Shown: positions 1 through 13,639 of the stretch, piece after piece
Position numbering within the stretch: the first letter of the stretch is position 1
Layout of the letters: each line of letters starts with the position of its first letter
Assembly (NCBI GenBank): GCA_001953115.1
Contig: LSSL01007716.1
Span: forward strand, 1-21,551
From: Smittium mucronatum
Lineage: Eukaryota > Kickxellomycota > Harpellomycetes > Harpellales > Legeriomycetaceae
Reading direction: 5' to 3'
DNA: 21,551 nucleotides
Notes under the pieces: generated by a model
What the model was told of the DNA's origin: nothing
What the model saw: only the letters and a program-made list of their open reading frames with translations
Database searches by the model: none
Position numbers and translations under genes: made by a program

Positions 1-3000
1 ATTAAGGGTTAATTAGAACTGTACATTTATTTAATTATAGAACCATCTTCATTTCTTAATTTATAAACTTTTATTCTTGATACGTCTAATATATATTCAG
101 ATACAGTTTTTCTCAAACGAAGTCTGTTTAAAAAAACCGAATTTCTACATCTTATATTTATTGTAACCTTCTAAATTCTATTTTTTATGATATATTCAAC
201 ACTCATTTTCATTTAACCCTTGTTGCTATTACCCCCAAAATGAAGTGTCAAAATGTAGTGTCAAAATTTAAAATAGAAACTGACCTATCCTAGTAAAAAA
301 ATCCCAGATTAATGGTTATATGGATTATAAAAAATTGATTTTTTTTTGGTAATTTATTTATGCCAATTTTATTGTCCTAAAAAAAATTTCGTTAATTTTT
401 ATGCTATAAATGGAAATAATTTGACGATTTGATCACTTTTGCAAATATTTTCAAAAATCCGATCATTTTTTCAATTTTTCCAATTAATATTCATATTAAT
501 TTTTTCTTTTTTAATTTCACACAAAAACATCCTATCACACAATATATATCTTTTAAAAAATATTTAGCCCTATCACAATTCGTCAAAAATTGAATTTCAT
601 CTTTTGTGCAATAGGATCTGAAAGTTTTACAAGATATTAAAATCCATATTTATCTTTTTTTTTTTTAACCAATGAAGTTAAAAAATTGATTAAATTGGTA
701 AAAATATTCCATATCATTGGAAATGGATTCAGATTATAGAATAAAACTCTCATTATTAGAAAATAGGGTCAAAATATTGCAACTAAGGTAGACACTTGTT
801 GAATTCTCACTATTACGTTGCATAAATTTATTAAATTTTATTTACGGAGATAATTATGCATTGGGTTATTTGACAGCTTTTAAATAATGAATAACATAAT
901 ACGATATTATAATGCCTAAATCGATTCCCTTAGAATCAATTTATTTTTTTTTCCTAAATTGACCGTTTTTTATCAGCTAACCAGTAATAAATTAATTAGT
1001 AAAAGAAAAAAAATCTTTTTTCATTCTGTAATTAAGAAAATATTTTGAAAGTTTATCGGATAAAAAAACGTCTTTAGTTTATATATATGGTTTAAAAACA
1101 AAAAAAAATTATTTTCAAAAGATTTATTATAAAAAATCTGTTTCCAATATTGATGAGATATGATTTATTAGAGGTAAATTGAAAAAATAAACCTAGGTTA
1201 AGAAATTATTGTAAAACTAGACAAATTTACAAATACTTGCAAGAACGAAAAATCTTTTGATTTGATCCTCTTCTCTGGCTAATGAGATCGATTTTTTTTT
1301 TGTAGTAAAATTTATGATTAATATTAAAAATAATAAGCAATTAAATTAATTGAGGCTTGCATTGATCGTAATATAATATATTATTAATCAATGATGTATA
1401 ATTTAATAAGAGAAATAAAAAAATACTGACGTATAATTATTATCTGGTATATTAAAAAGCTAAAATATGGCACAATAGGTATAAAGAAGCTATTAAAACA
1501 AATGTATATAAAAAGATAATTTTAAATCGATTTTTATTTTTAAAAAAATTTCCTAGATTATAAAGAAAGGTTTCTGTAAAGAAAAAATATTTCAGAGCTA
1601 AAATTTTTATGCTATAAAGTTTAACAATTAAATTTATAAAATTCTATAGATAAAAAAATATTAAATTTTTAAACCAGATACAGTTTCTGTTAATTCGATC
1701 GATTATTTTAGAAAAAAGACAGGATTAAAAGTTTATATTTATTTTTCAAAAAATTTTGAAGTTTTTATATAGAGCCAGGTTCTCATTCCATATTTTTGAA
1801 TCTAACTATTTCTAAAAAATCAAACTTTCATAACATAATAATTTATATAAAAGCAGTATTCTAAGAAAATTAATGTTTTTAAATATATTGAAATGATCAT
1901 TTTTCTTGATAAATAAATAGGGATTTCCATAAATTTATTTATTTGGACTCAGAGTTTATCTTCTAAGTTTTTCAGTTTTTTCGGTATTAAAATTAGTAAA
2001 AATTTAAACTATTTATTAAGAATAATGAAAAATTATACAAAAATTAACGCTTAAAGTTTATAATGCAAGTAATAATTATTTATTTTAATAAATTAAAAAT
2101 AAATCTGTCAAGTTTAAAGATAAAATTTTATGTTCTTTTCAATAAAATTAAATTCAATTATAAGGATTATTGGTATACTTAATATTTTTTTAGCTATTCC
2201 TAATTTCATATTTTTTCGATAGTTCAAAATATAAATCTTCAACAGCCATTAACTTATTATTTAATTTTTTATTGGAAAAACGTGTTTTATAACCTCTCAT
2301 TTGTATGAACTCTTCAAAATATAGGATTTTTCAGGATATAAAATCTTAAATAATAATACAAATTTTAAATTTTTTTTTTATAAAAAATGTAGATTTAATT
2401 TCCTCTTTAGAACCAATGGTGGTATATTTTCCTTTTAAAATATAAGATTTTCAATTATCCCCCTCACCTTCTTTCATTTCACGGATTAAAGGATATATTA
2501 TTACTTGGTATTCTATAACTGAAGCTCCAATTAAATTTTCAATTAATTTTTTTACATTAATTTATAAATATTAGTCATAAATTTTATCACGAAAAATAAA
2601 TCTATCACATTCCCCAGACAACCAGTTCAATAACAATTTTTCTATTTTTTTATAAACTTCTAAATCTGTTTGTTTGCTATTATTTCTTAATGTGGGTTTA
2701 TTTTAGGAATTAATCCTATTTTTGGCATCAATATATTACCAGAAAGTTATAGTTAAAACTAAATTCCTTAATAATTTTAGTTTTTTTTACTTATCAGATA
2801 AATAAAATCATTTTTACTAAAACTTACCTAGAATTTAAGCATCATATATATATATATATATATATTCATACCTTTATAATTTTTTTAAAACACAATTTAA
2901 ATTAAAATAAACAAATTAGAATATTTTTTGAATATTCATATTTAATTATAATCTACTTAATTTATTTTAAAACACTAAAATGAAAAACCAAAGGATCCCA

Positions 3001-6000
3001 AAATAAATATGAAGCTGCAATTTTTCAAGAAGAAATAAACTGACATTTTTATATTTAAATTCATGATTTTTAAATTATTTTAAGAAAAAAAATGTTTTAA
3101 ATTATCTCAAACGATGTATCTTGCATTAGCTAAGCAAAAAAAATACTTTTTAAGATATTAAAAATAAAAAAATGATACTTTTTTAATATATTATTATCTA
3201 AATTTGATATTTGATGCCAAAATAGATAAATTAAAAATTAAAAACTTAGACAATTTCATTGGAAATTTTTATTTTAGTTGATTAAAAATTTAATTTTTCA
3301 GGAAAAATTGACTTTTCAAACATTATTTAAAAACTAAATAGGATTAAAAGTTATAAAAAATTACATAAATAAGTTAAATATATATTAATTTCAAATATTG
3401 AGTTTTGTTTGGTTTTTTATAACTACTTTGTCTTTTCAATTTGATTCTAGACACATTTCAATAAAGCATACCTCTTTAATATATAGAAAAAAATTCATAA
3501 AACTCTGTATATCTTTTATTTTTTTCGTAAAAATATACATTAAAATCCTAATTTCTATCTGAAAAATGAATTTTTTGACCTAATGTAAAAATCAGATTCA
3601 TATCATTACCTTTTTAAAATGATTATCTATAAGTTTATTTATAAAAAATTTCATGATAAACTGAACTAAACACAATGACTAAATTGATTTTATATTTCCT
3701 CATATAAAAGATCTTTACAAAACATAGGCTTTAGACTCATAGATAATAAGTTTAAGAGATATTTATTTTGTTTATTTTTAATATAACCAATTAAAAATAA
3801 AGTAACAATCAAACAAAAAAAATTAATTTTGTGAATTAATTTAAGATAATAATATCGAAGATAAATACATATTTAAAGATGATATTCCATAACTCATTAG
3901 GAATATAGTTACTCATTTATATTTTATTTATATTTATTAAGGTTTTTAAATTGAAACACAGGAAATTTTAAATTCGATTTTAATTTCACATAAGATATAT
4001 GATAGAAATTAGAAATTAGATTTTTGAGTTATTAAAAATTTAGTGGTTAATATATATTTTCTAAAAAAATTTTCTCTATGAAATATGCTTAGAAATCTCA
4101 TCTGCTGATAATTATTAACTTAGAACTTTATTGCAGTAAGTTCACATGTATATTCATGACTTTTATAGATTTCATTTATTTTAAATCTATAATATAAACT
4201 TTTAAAAAAAGTTTAGAGTAACATTTTTGATTTTTTTATTTCAAAAATTAATTCTAAAATTTTAAATTTACTTATATCCCTGATAAAAAAAATTTATTAA
4301 AGAGATATTGTTTATAAAATCTTTAATATATTTATTTCGAAGCTAATCTTGAAATTTAAAATCGATTTAGATTCATTTTAAAAAAAAATTTATTTATTAT
4401 TCAAAGAATCTGCTTTATTTGATATCAGATCATATATATTAATATTTAACTAAGAAAAATATATAAAGGCTTGAAAATTAATATTGAAAAGATATTTCCA
4501 TATTAGGAATCATCGGTCAAAAAACTTTATGTTTTTTTATCTTGGTTTATATTTAGTCTATTTATAATAAATAAAAAGAGCAAAAAAAAACTATTTTGGT
4601 AAATAATAACTCAATATTCCTTTCACTCCAAATTTTTTATGCTTTATTACATTTTTATATTTCGGTTTTTGTAGGTTCTTTTTTAGGTGTTTTGATCAGT
4701 TTAAGGGGCTTGTAGATTGATCCCGCGTAAATAAAAATTTATAATCTTACTTTCTTCCCATCCCTTCGTCTTATTTATTTTCGGTTATTATAATAAGATT
4801 ACACTAAACTGAAAAGTCAAAATAATTTGTTTATGAAATTATTTATTTATGGAAAGTAACTCCATTTTAGAGTTATAAGATAACTTTTTAATCAATTAAG
4901 AAATAGAAAAAAAAAATGGTTTAAAAATACAATATTTCTCCGATTCAAGTTTTTTTTTCATCGGTCTAGTCTATTCCTTTTTATACCTTGATAGCTTGAT
5001 AGTTATTAGCGTGTCTAAAAAATACTTCTAATTTAACTGTTTATAATAATTAAATTGTTTATTGTCCAACACTTTTCGATTTTTACATTCAAAAAAATCC
5101 TTTCTCTCATTAAATTTATATTTACCTTAATGAATTGTTTTAATTATAGAATAGAAACTTGATTTCAGATGACCAAATTTTTTATGTGAAAGATAGACAT
5201 AAATTACAATAACTATTTTATATTCTTTCCTTCTCTTCTAAATAAATACATGTATCGATAAAATTATAATAATATTCCCTATTTTAGAATAAAAAATCCG
5301 AATGCACACTCATAACAAATTTGGCTTAAACATAAAAAAATCGATTTAATTTTCATACATAATATTTCTTGAATATTCTTCAAAAAAAAAAAAGCTATCA
5401 TTATAAATTATGAAAGAAATAAATTTAAAATAATTTTTTTATATTACTTTATTAAAGATAATATTTTATCAATATTTTATTTCATAATGACAATGTAGTA
5501 TAGTGAAATTTCCAAAAAGAAATAAAAGAAAATATACTTAATGAACTTTTTTAAATTGATAATTTTAAATTTTTTTTTAAAAAAAAAACTTATAATAAAC
5601 TCTTAAAACAAATTTCGAGTTGCCTGTATAATCTAAAAGCCATGTAAAGAATAAGAAATTAAATAAAAGAAATTATTTCTTACTTAAAAAAAATTCTTCA
5701 TTTTAATTTATTGTTACTGAAGATTGCAGTAATGCAAAATAATATCTATTCTGATTATTTTTCACGTTTGTGCCATTTTTACTTATGGTTCAAAAAAAAA
5801 TTCCTTAAGTGTAAAATACTTAATAAAACTGAATTTTTTACCCTAATTATATCAAATTTCAAAAAAACGCTGATAAAAAAATGGAGCTTATACCTAATAT
5901 ATGCTTAGCTATCGAGTTAATAAAATTGAATTTTCGAAAGTTAAAGAGCACCTTTTTAAAGATAATAGGTATAATTGTAGGATTTTTTATTTTATTAAAT

Positions 6001-7422
6001 ATTGCAATTCAAAAAAAACGATAAATTATTAAAAAATTTATTATATGAAGTAAAATTAGCTTTACAAATTTAACCTTTTAAAATATGTAAAACGAAAAAA
6101 TTCTTCGAGGTTTTTATGAAATTAAAAAATTTTACTTGATTTTAAAAAATGAAAATTAATAATTTTATAGAGCAATATATTGTGAAATATCTGCCTTATT
6201 TTTAACTAAATACGATAATTTATTTATAAAACCTCATTAATTTTTTTTTTGTTTATTAATTTTATAGTTAGATAAATTCAACTATGATATAATAATCACA
6301 ATTAAATTCTCTTAAAAACACGGATAGAAAGTAAATATATAATCTATTATACATTCTTATTTTAATTTTTAAATATTTTAATCATTTAAAGAGAAAATAG
6401 AAAAAAAATTTCATTTTTAATTGAAAAAAAATGATTTATTTAAAAAAAATAACTATTTAAACTTTAAAACTAAATAAATCTAAATAAAATAAAATAAATT
6501 CTCTAAAAATAAAAATGAAAGTTGGTTTATACTCCTTAAATATTTAATACTTATAAAAAACTGTAGAAAATCTCAAATACTCAAAATATTTTATAAAATT
6601 AAACAGTTTATATACTTTAATACATTTTTTTACAGCAGCGCTTTTTTATCTCCAAAGGGTTAATAAGTTTTATAAGCTAAAAAATATATTCTAAATGTAA
6701 ATGATATTTTTTGTAAAGTGCATGGGAATAAATTTTTAGATTTTTTTGCTAGTTATTTATCGATTAATTGTAAAAATACTAGTAATTAGGATTATCATAT
6801 ATTCTTTAATATCGCCCTTTATTTAAGTAACAAATATTGTTTTAATCATTTTAAATTTTATAACTAATTTTTATCCGAAAGTAAAGACGAAGAAGAAAAA
6901 GAGAAAATATTTCATCTTAAAGGGGAATACATTGAAAAATAAAAATAAAAATAGTCTACTCTGCTGAAAGTCAAACTAAATATTTTGTGTTTGAGATAAG
7001 ATGAAGATAAAATGCTATAAAAAGAAGGACTTTTTAAAAAAAATTGGACGACTTATATTTTTCGTTTCAAAAAATATATGATCGTATAATAGCTTTTTGG
7101 TGAAAAGTACTCATTATAAACGGTAAATAAATATATAGTCTAGTTAGATTCGCTCAAATTGAAATTAAAAGCTTTTTTTTTTTTACACGAAATAACCTTC
7201 ATATTAATAATATTACTCACTTTCAGATACATTTCTTCCTACTAAATTTTTTAAATCAAAAAATAAAAATAAAGGGTATAAAATAAAAAAGCTAAAAAAG
7301 CTAAAAATAAGAATAGAATTTATATATATATAAAAATCACTATATTGCCAAATTTAAACTGATCTTTTTATACTTCATAAGATATAATTTTCAGTGTTAA
7401 ATAAAGAAAAAAGCGTTCCAAG
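1..7422. other. AT-rich gene desert
   Basis: Read on both strands, this contains dense stops, A and T homopolymers and no domain-like peptide. The one frame over 60 codons (5711-5908, plus) starts at TTG and encodes only an F/I/K/L/N-rich sequence of the kind chance gives in such DNA. No tRNA or rRNA signature was noticed. Confidence 0.7.
2844..2865. repeat. (AT)11 microsatellite
   Basis: An uninterrupted AT dinucleotide run of 22 bp. Confidence 0.95.
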
Positions 7423-7533
7423 ATGCAAGAAAAGCATTCCAGCATTATTTCCGACTCTGAAGTGATACTAGCAAAATATAGAGCCCCTGAAAAAATTATC
7501 AAACCCGGTATTCAAAATTCTTCAAAAGAATAA
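7423..7533 (+). other. Short open frame with coding-like composition (36 codons)
   Basis: ATG to TAA, encoding a hydrophilic peptide (HSSIISDSEVILAKYRAPEK in its first half) in a desert where most frames are F/I/K/N/L-rich. It stands out by composition only. It may be an exon fragment or a relic. No family is recognised. Confidence 0.2.
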
Positions 7534-7799
7534 GCAACTACAAGAAATACGTCTTTTTAATTTTATCGATTAAATTTTAATATATTATTAATATATTTTA
7601 AAAAAAATGACTTTATTATTAGTTCTTTTTTAAGCCTAAATAGATAAAATAAATCTAATAAACTTAGAAATATAATTTATGGATTTAATTTATTAACATT
7701 CAAGATTTGCTTTATCTAAACTATTTTATCTATTTTCAGAAATTTATTCTTTATAGCAGTTGAAATGGATAAATTCTTGCCTTAAAACTATTTTTTTTA

Positions 7800-8345
7800 C
7801 AGATGAAGGTGTGAAAAATATAAGTTCATAATCTTTGGCGCTTATGGCATCCTTGCCTTGTAGTTACCGCATATAAGATATTTATTACTTAATCTAAATA
7901 CCCATAATTATCTAATCATTTCCTGAATTTTAAAAGCAATAATTCGCATTATTCTCACTGTAGAAACACAGGCGATAACCTTACGAATAAATTGGGGGCA
8001 AAAACTAACAAAAGAACTAATTATTAATAATTAAGTCTTCCATAACTTTTTACCCAGACAGATTAGCCGATGAGTATATGCTATCACCAAATATAGGTAC
8101 TTGATTAGAGATTGATGCTGAAAATTGCTATTTATATCATCAACCTATTATAATCAGTCAATATCCTATGTAAAAAATTCTTCGGGGTAGATATTAGAAT
8201 TATTCACATTATTATGACTCACAATATTTCTCATAGTACTACTTGAGAAGATGCTAAAACTAAAGAAAGTTTTCAAATTTATAAAAAAATATACACACAG
8301 TCAATTTATCCAGCTAGAAAAAAGTAAATCTATATATTTAATGCT
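7800..8345 (+). pseudogene. Possible decayed coding region, family unknown
   Basis: Plus-strand frames here show stop-broken runs that are less AT-driven than the surroundings. One frame gives ILTVETQAITLRINWGQKLT (about 7955-8014). Another gives VDIRIIHIIMTHNISHSTT, then a TGA, then EDAKTKESFQIYKKIYTQSI to TAA near 8326. The base composition rises with them. No domain is recognised, and the evidence is weak. Confidence 0.18.
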
Positions 8346-10472
8346 CTAAAAAATAGAAAAATACAAGACTGAATAAACATAATAAAAAATATTAAAATAA
8401 AATAAAACGAATGTACGAAATAAAACTATTATACTTACTAAATAGTAATTATTTTAAAAAATTTTGAGCGTGAAGACTTTCAGAGGAAATAAAGAATGCT
8501 ACTCCGCTCACAAAGAGACTTTGAATCATTAAATCTTAATATGAATAAATATTTTTTATGGCATAATTTTATTTCAACAAAGATTTAACTATAAATTTCC
8601 ATGTGATTTTATTAAAGTTAGCTAAAAGAAATATCCTTCATGAAAATATCGATAATACAATAAAATAAAATTATGTATCTAAAAAAGTAAAAAAATAGGT
8701 TAAAATAATAAAATAGCTAATATTTTATTCTAAATTTTATTATAAAGATGGGAAAGAAGAGGCTAAATAAAAGGATAGAGAAGAGATTGAAGCAAATAAT
8801 GGTTAGAAGAGAAATAAATTAAAATACTGTTTTTCCGATGAAAGAAGAAAAGAATTTAAAAAATAAAAGGTTGAAAACATATTTTTAGTTAGCGAGTATT
8901 ACTTTATCTTAAATATAAAATATACATTAATATCAGTCTAAGCAGCATCTCATTTTAATATCAATTTCATTGAGATAATCCTATACTTCTTATATTCGGA
9001 TTTTAATAAGAGTTTATTTGATCAGTTTGCAAATGATTTATAAATTGAGGATATTTTCAAAATATTTTTCGTTAAAGCACAATTTAAGGACCTACATTTA
9101 ATATAAACGAGAAAAAAATTCATATTATCTAACACTAAATTTAAAAAAAAATTAAAAAGAAATTGTTTTTATATAAAAAATATTAGCATTTGTGAAGTTT
9201 TTTTATTAAATTTTCCTTTTTAATTGGGATAAGAGAATTATTAATATTATAAAGGTAATAGACAAGTTTTTTTAGTTAGATTTTTTGCATAAACTGCTAT
9301 ATTTCCCACTAAACATATTGAAACCTATAATTTACCACCATTGAAATTAGAAACAAAATCTTTGTGATGGTGCTAGCGGGTTGCTTTTTATTTTTATAAA
9401 CTAAACTGATAGATTTTTAAAATTTTTATAAAATCCTATTCTACGTTTTTTATCTCTATTTATTTGTTATATTTAGGGAAAAAGCACAAAATTTAAATAT
9501 AAAAAAACCTTATAGGTCAATTTTTAATAAATGAATATAATTTTTCACTTGATGGGGTTTAGTGTCATGTTTTTTACAACCCACTAATACCAATTTTCTC
9601 GAAATTTTTTTCTTTTATCCTAATTTTTTAGCAATATATCTCATTATTTTACCAATAATTAGTCGAATTTTTTTTTTTACTTTCTGAAATCACTAATTTA
9701 TATTTTTTGGGTTTTAATTAAGGTTAAAAAATAAAATCGAATCAATCCCAGTTGAAATAAATCAATGAAAGTAAATATGAATCAATTTTTTTTAATAAAA
9801 ATCGAAAAATAGTTTGAGTGTCAAATTAAGTAAAAAAAATGAATTTAGGCATACATTAGTAAATTTTAAATCAAAATGGGTAAAAAAATTGTGATAATTT
9901 TCTGATTTTATATATATTAAACGATTTTGGAAAAATAATTTTAAAAAATAAATATATACCATTGGCTATTTGAGGTTATTTAGAAGAATTAAAAAATATT
10001 TAATCATCACAAGGTAGGTAGGCTTCATTGAAACCATTCTGAAAATTTCGATTTTAATATAGTTTATAGATATCAATGGCTATTTCACATATCTTTTTAC
10101 ATGAATTGGTTATTCAAATTCTTTAACCTTTAAGCATCTTTTTTTTGAAAAATATAAATAAAATAAGTTATTAAATCCACTATCGTTAATTAAATAAGCA
10201 ATTTTTGAGAATAAATAATAATAATTTCGCATAAACTTAAAAATTGGATACTCTTATAATTATTTATAAGTTAAAACTAATTTTTACTCATCCTAATTTA
10301 AAATTTGCTAATTTTTATTTTTATTTATTTTTTTAACTTAATTTGACACATAAATTAATTTTTGATTTATAAAAACATAATTTGATACAGATTTACTTAA
10401 TTTTATTTGATTTTACAATTTAACCTTTTTTTATTATCTGGCCATAAGATAATATAATAAGGGGCTTTCTTA
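8346..10472. other. AT-rich desert left of the MULE fossil
   Basis: No gene seen. A small inverted repeat CACCAT/ATGGTG (9336-9341 and 9367-9372) lies in a slightly GC-richer patch. Otherwise it is homopolymer-rich DNA. Confidence 0.6.
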
Positions 10473-10488
10473 GAAGTTACAGGGTTTT

Positions 10489-10861
10489 AATAGCAATAGA
10501 CACTTTTTTTCATTAAAATAGAAACTTTTCATAGAAATATACCCTTTTTTTAGATCTGTGGGGTTATTTTCTTGATCAAAATCTAAAAGGCGTTATTATT
10601 GGATTGAATAATTATTTATACCAATTAAAAACCAAAAACCAATAATACCTAGCATAATTAAAATTTAACCAATTATAAAATATCCTTATTTTTGTAAGTT
10701 AAAGTCGCTTATTGGTTACAAAAGTGACCCCACAGGTCCAGAAAAAAAGTTCTGTTGGAGTAAAAAAATAGTTATATTGGGGTGAAAAAAAGAGTATATT
10801 GATCTGGAAAAAAGAGTTTATTGGAATGAAAAAAAGTATATATTGCTATGAAAAGGGTTAG
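10489..10861. repeat. Foldback structure with arms of ~22-bp imperfect tandem repeats
   Basis: The right arm (about 10748-10857) holds five units of 20-23 bp of the form GTATATTGGxxTGAAAAAAAGA. The left arm (about 10489-10552) holds three such units on the opposite strand. Next to the repeats each arm has a related core: AGATCTGTGGGGTTA (about 10553-10567) on the left, and on the right GACCTGTGGGGTCAC read in reverse complement (about 10725-10739). The inner spacer is about 155 bp and AT-rich, with several ACCAAT/ATTGGT motifs. It may be a separate MITE-like or foldback insertion, or subterminal repeats of the adjacent MULE. Confidence 0.6.
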
Positions 10862-11061
10862 CTATTAATGAAAACCAAAATTATTTCCCGTCAACCCAAA
10901 ATTTTATTTAATTCACTCAAAAGCCCATAGCCATCACCAAAATTTCCTAAAAAGAGCATTTTAAATCACCAAAATCTTAATTTTATCAATAAAAATTTCC
11001 CAATTTTTTTTATTGGATGGAGAAAAAAATCATCATCGAATAAAGAGAGTTTAATTTTTAA

Positions 11062-11835
11062 TTAAAAATCTCAATGATAAAAAAAAAAGCGAGCGAGTTT
11101 GTTTTCACTTTTTTTCAAAAAAATATTTGTTAGCGCCGAATTCAAAAAGTATTTTTGATCGAAGTCTTTAGAGATTTTAAAAAACTAATGTATTTATGGG
11201 CTGGATATTTCTAAAGAAAATTCTCTCAATAGCCTCTAGTAGTCTCGAAAAGCTAAGTTTTTTTTATAGTATTTTTATACACGTTTAATTTAATAAATAT
11301 GGGTTCCTAAAATGTGCAACCTTCATTTTTTTTAGAAAATCAAGGTAAAAAGGTCTTTTTTTATATTATATTTAAATAAAAGATTGATCTCGTATGTTTT
11401 GACTTTCAACGGATTTGAATTTTAAGGTTTCTAATTGAGATTTCCAAAAGGGATTACCTAAATAAAAAAAGTTATTTATATCTAATTGATAGAGGCAAAG
11501 GTAAAAAATAGTTATTTTACATGGGATTCTTAAATTTGAGTCAATTTCAAAGCTTCCTCAACTTTTTGTTTTAAATTATCCTCTGTATGAACTATAGGTC
11601 CTAAATCTATTCAAGTTTATTAATTAATGTTATTTCGTAGGATACATCATTCAGGAATAATGGTTTAAATCAATATTAGAAATCCATTAGGAAACAAATT
11701 TTTTTTTTTGAAATTTAAAAATATAATAACATCCACCTGCAGTTATTAATTTTCGGAATTAGATAAATTTTTTTATTATGATAAAAAAAGGAGTAAGTCA
11801 ATTGATATTTTAAAATCAGCTTTATTAAGTAATTT
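11062..11835. other. AT-rich DNA inside the MULE fossil, no gene seen
   Basis: This stretch lies between the left inverted segment and the transposase C terminus. It has no open frame worth noting and no recognisable domain. It is presumed internal non-coding transposon DNA. Confidence 0.4.
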
Positions 11836-13482
11836 CTAAAAAAAAAATCTAAAAAAAACTACTCCAGGAAGAGTTCTTTGTTTTTTTTTTGTCAACTTTG
11901 GCCTGCACCTTTTTTTTCTTAGCTCCAAATAATTTTCTATGACATTAAGCTGGATAGCTTCCTTTAGATAGGAATATATGTGAATACACTTCCAATTTTC
12001 GGAAAATTTTATGCATGAGCAAAATGTGTCTTTATAGTCTTCTATCATTGATTCCAAGTCCAACAATGTCACATTATTAAGAATGAACTTCATTTCATTC
12101 TAACTTTCAAAATCAAAACAAAATAACTTTAAAATTATCTCTGACAAAATTTAGAAGCTTTTGAGATGGTATCCTATTGTTTTGCTTTCATCGGCTCTGA
12201 AAATCAAAAAACTGTCATACTCACCATCTAAAAAAAGCAAATTCATTTGAATATTTTGGCTTAGAGGAGTCAGAAATCTTTGATTTCGAGGTATATCTTA
12301 ATATGTTAATAAATAAACACAATAATTGGGTTATGCTTTTTTTTCCACGATAAGTATCTAGTATTAATGGTTAAATTAAACCTCTAGAGACTATTGTTTG
12401 TGCTTGGAGAAAATATTCTGTATCCCTCGTAACAACTCCTGTTTTTTAAAAAGTATTTATTGCTCAGTGCAGTTAGTACATGTTTCATTTCGTGGAATTC
12501 ATTCCACTTTCTTAAAAAAAGATGCCAGGAAAGCTAAAATAAGCATTCAATGAATCAATTTTAAATAAATATTACATCATCTTTTATTTTCTCTTGGAAA
12601 GTTTTTGGCGCCGTCGTATGATTCTATTATTATTTCTCCAAGTATGTGCCATCAATTTGTTATTTTGATATTCCTATCATAATTTTTAGGGACAATGATA
12701 TTTGTGTTGCTGAATCGGATATTAGATTTGATATTCTAAATTGATCCCCCTAATCCAATAGCTCATTTAATATATATTTTAAAATCCATAATATATTTGA
12801 TGCCTTTTCACCTTGTACGACTCCAAGTAAAAACGGAATAAAAGATTATAAGGAGTCTGATATCCCTACTACCACAACTGGGTACCCCAAATACAAGATT
12901 TTATAGATCATATCTATGTGAAAGTTTTCGAAATCCCTGAAATGCTTTTTAAGAAGTACGGATGCTAGTAGAAATTTGAGTGAGATTGGATTGGGGTCAA
13001 ACCCAAACAAATATGGATCTAATCCATTCTTTTTTTTCATATTTTTTCCACGAAATCCTTCAAGTTAGCTTAGAATTTATGTTTAATTTTCTACCAATTT
13101 TGCTGTTATATTTCATATTTAGGAATATATTTGCTTATATCTGATATCTACACCCTTTCTGCTTACTAATTTTTTGATTTCGTATGAATTTTTAGAAATT
13201 TTTTCATATATATATCACTCAATATTTTTGGTATAGGCTCTGTCCTCTCAATATTTTCACATTACTCTTCATGCAAGAAGGCCAAATATGTTCTAAATTA
13301 ATTTTATTGTGATATTTTTCTACTCTCATTATTGTTTGACAGGAATTTTTTCTTTTGTTGCGAAAATAATAGTACACAACTGTGTAGCTTTTTAAAACTG
13401 ATTTTCTGGAAACATTCCATTTTTTCGATATGCTACTATCCTTTGAAAACAGACAGTTGGATAGTCCCAGTTTATCATTTTT
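11836..13482 (-). pseudogene. Decayed Mutator-like (MULE) transposase with FLYWCH-like and SWIM zinc-finger regions
   Basis: Minus-strand pieces follow MULE order. (1) 13482-13219 is open for 87 codons without ATG; YYYFRNKRKNSCQTIMRVEKYH resembles a FLYWCH end, with parts of its cysteine pattern lost. (2) From 13040 on, FHIDMIYKILYLGYPVVVVG matches the MULE first-aspartate block, then after TAA 12848-12846 come IPFLLGVVQGEKASNILW and, after TAG 12752-12750, LISDSATQISLSLK, the second-aspartate block. (3) In another frame, 12518-12384 gives FLRKWNEF...YEGYRIFSPSTNNSL, then TAG exactly where TNNxxE has its glutamate, and RFNLTIN beyond it. (4) 12093-11836 is an 85-codon open frame with the SWIM finger CSC(x8)CIH (C25, C27, C36, H38) and a KKRCRPKLTKKKQ tail like the usual KRKRGRPKK end. 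At least four in-frame stops and several frameshifts mean it encodes no working transposase. Full-length proteins of this type are about 500 residues, so little is deleted. Confidence 0.87.
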
Positions 13483-13639
13483 TTAATAAAGATTCAACTT
13501 TGAAAAAAAAGCCTAGATGGATTATTTTAGTTAAAAAAATATGGTTTCTAACCAGACCCATTAAATATTATACATTTTTATGGTAGAATATTTTTTAATA
13601 CGATTTTTTTGAAAAATAAACAATCCAAGCCAAATAATA

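Noticed and set aside
5711..5908. Frame of 65 codons in the desert
   Set aside because: It starts at TTG, its residues are those expected by chance from very AT-rich DNA, and it has no motif.
1..10472. Mitochondrial or plastid origin, because of the extreme AT content
   Set aside because: No organelle gene, rRNA or tRNA was recognised, and the same contig holds a spliced nuclear-type gene and eukaryotic transposons.
13332..13586. Plus-strand frame of 84 codons
   Set aside because: It overlaps, antisense, the transposase N-terminal piece and has no domain.
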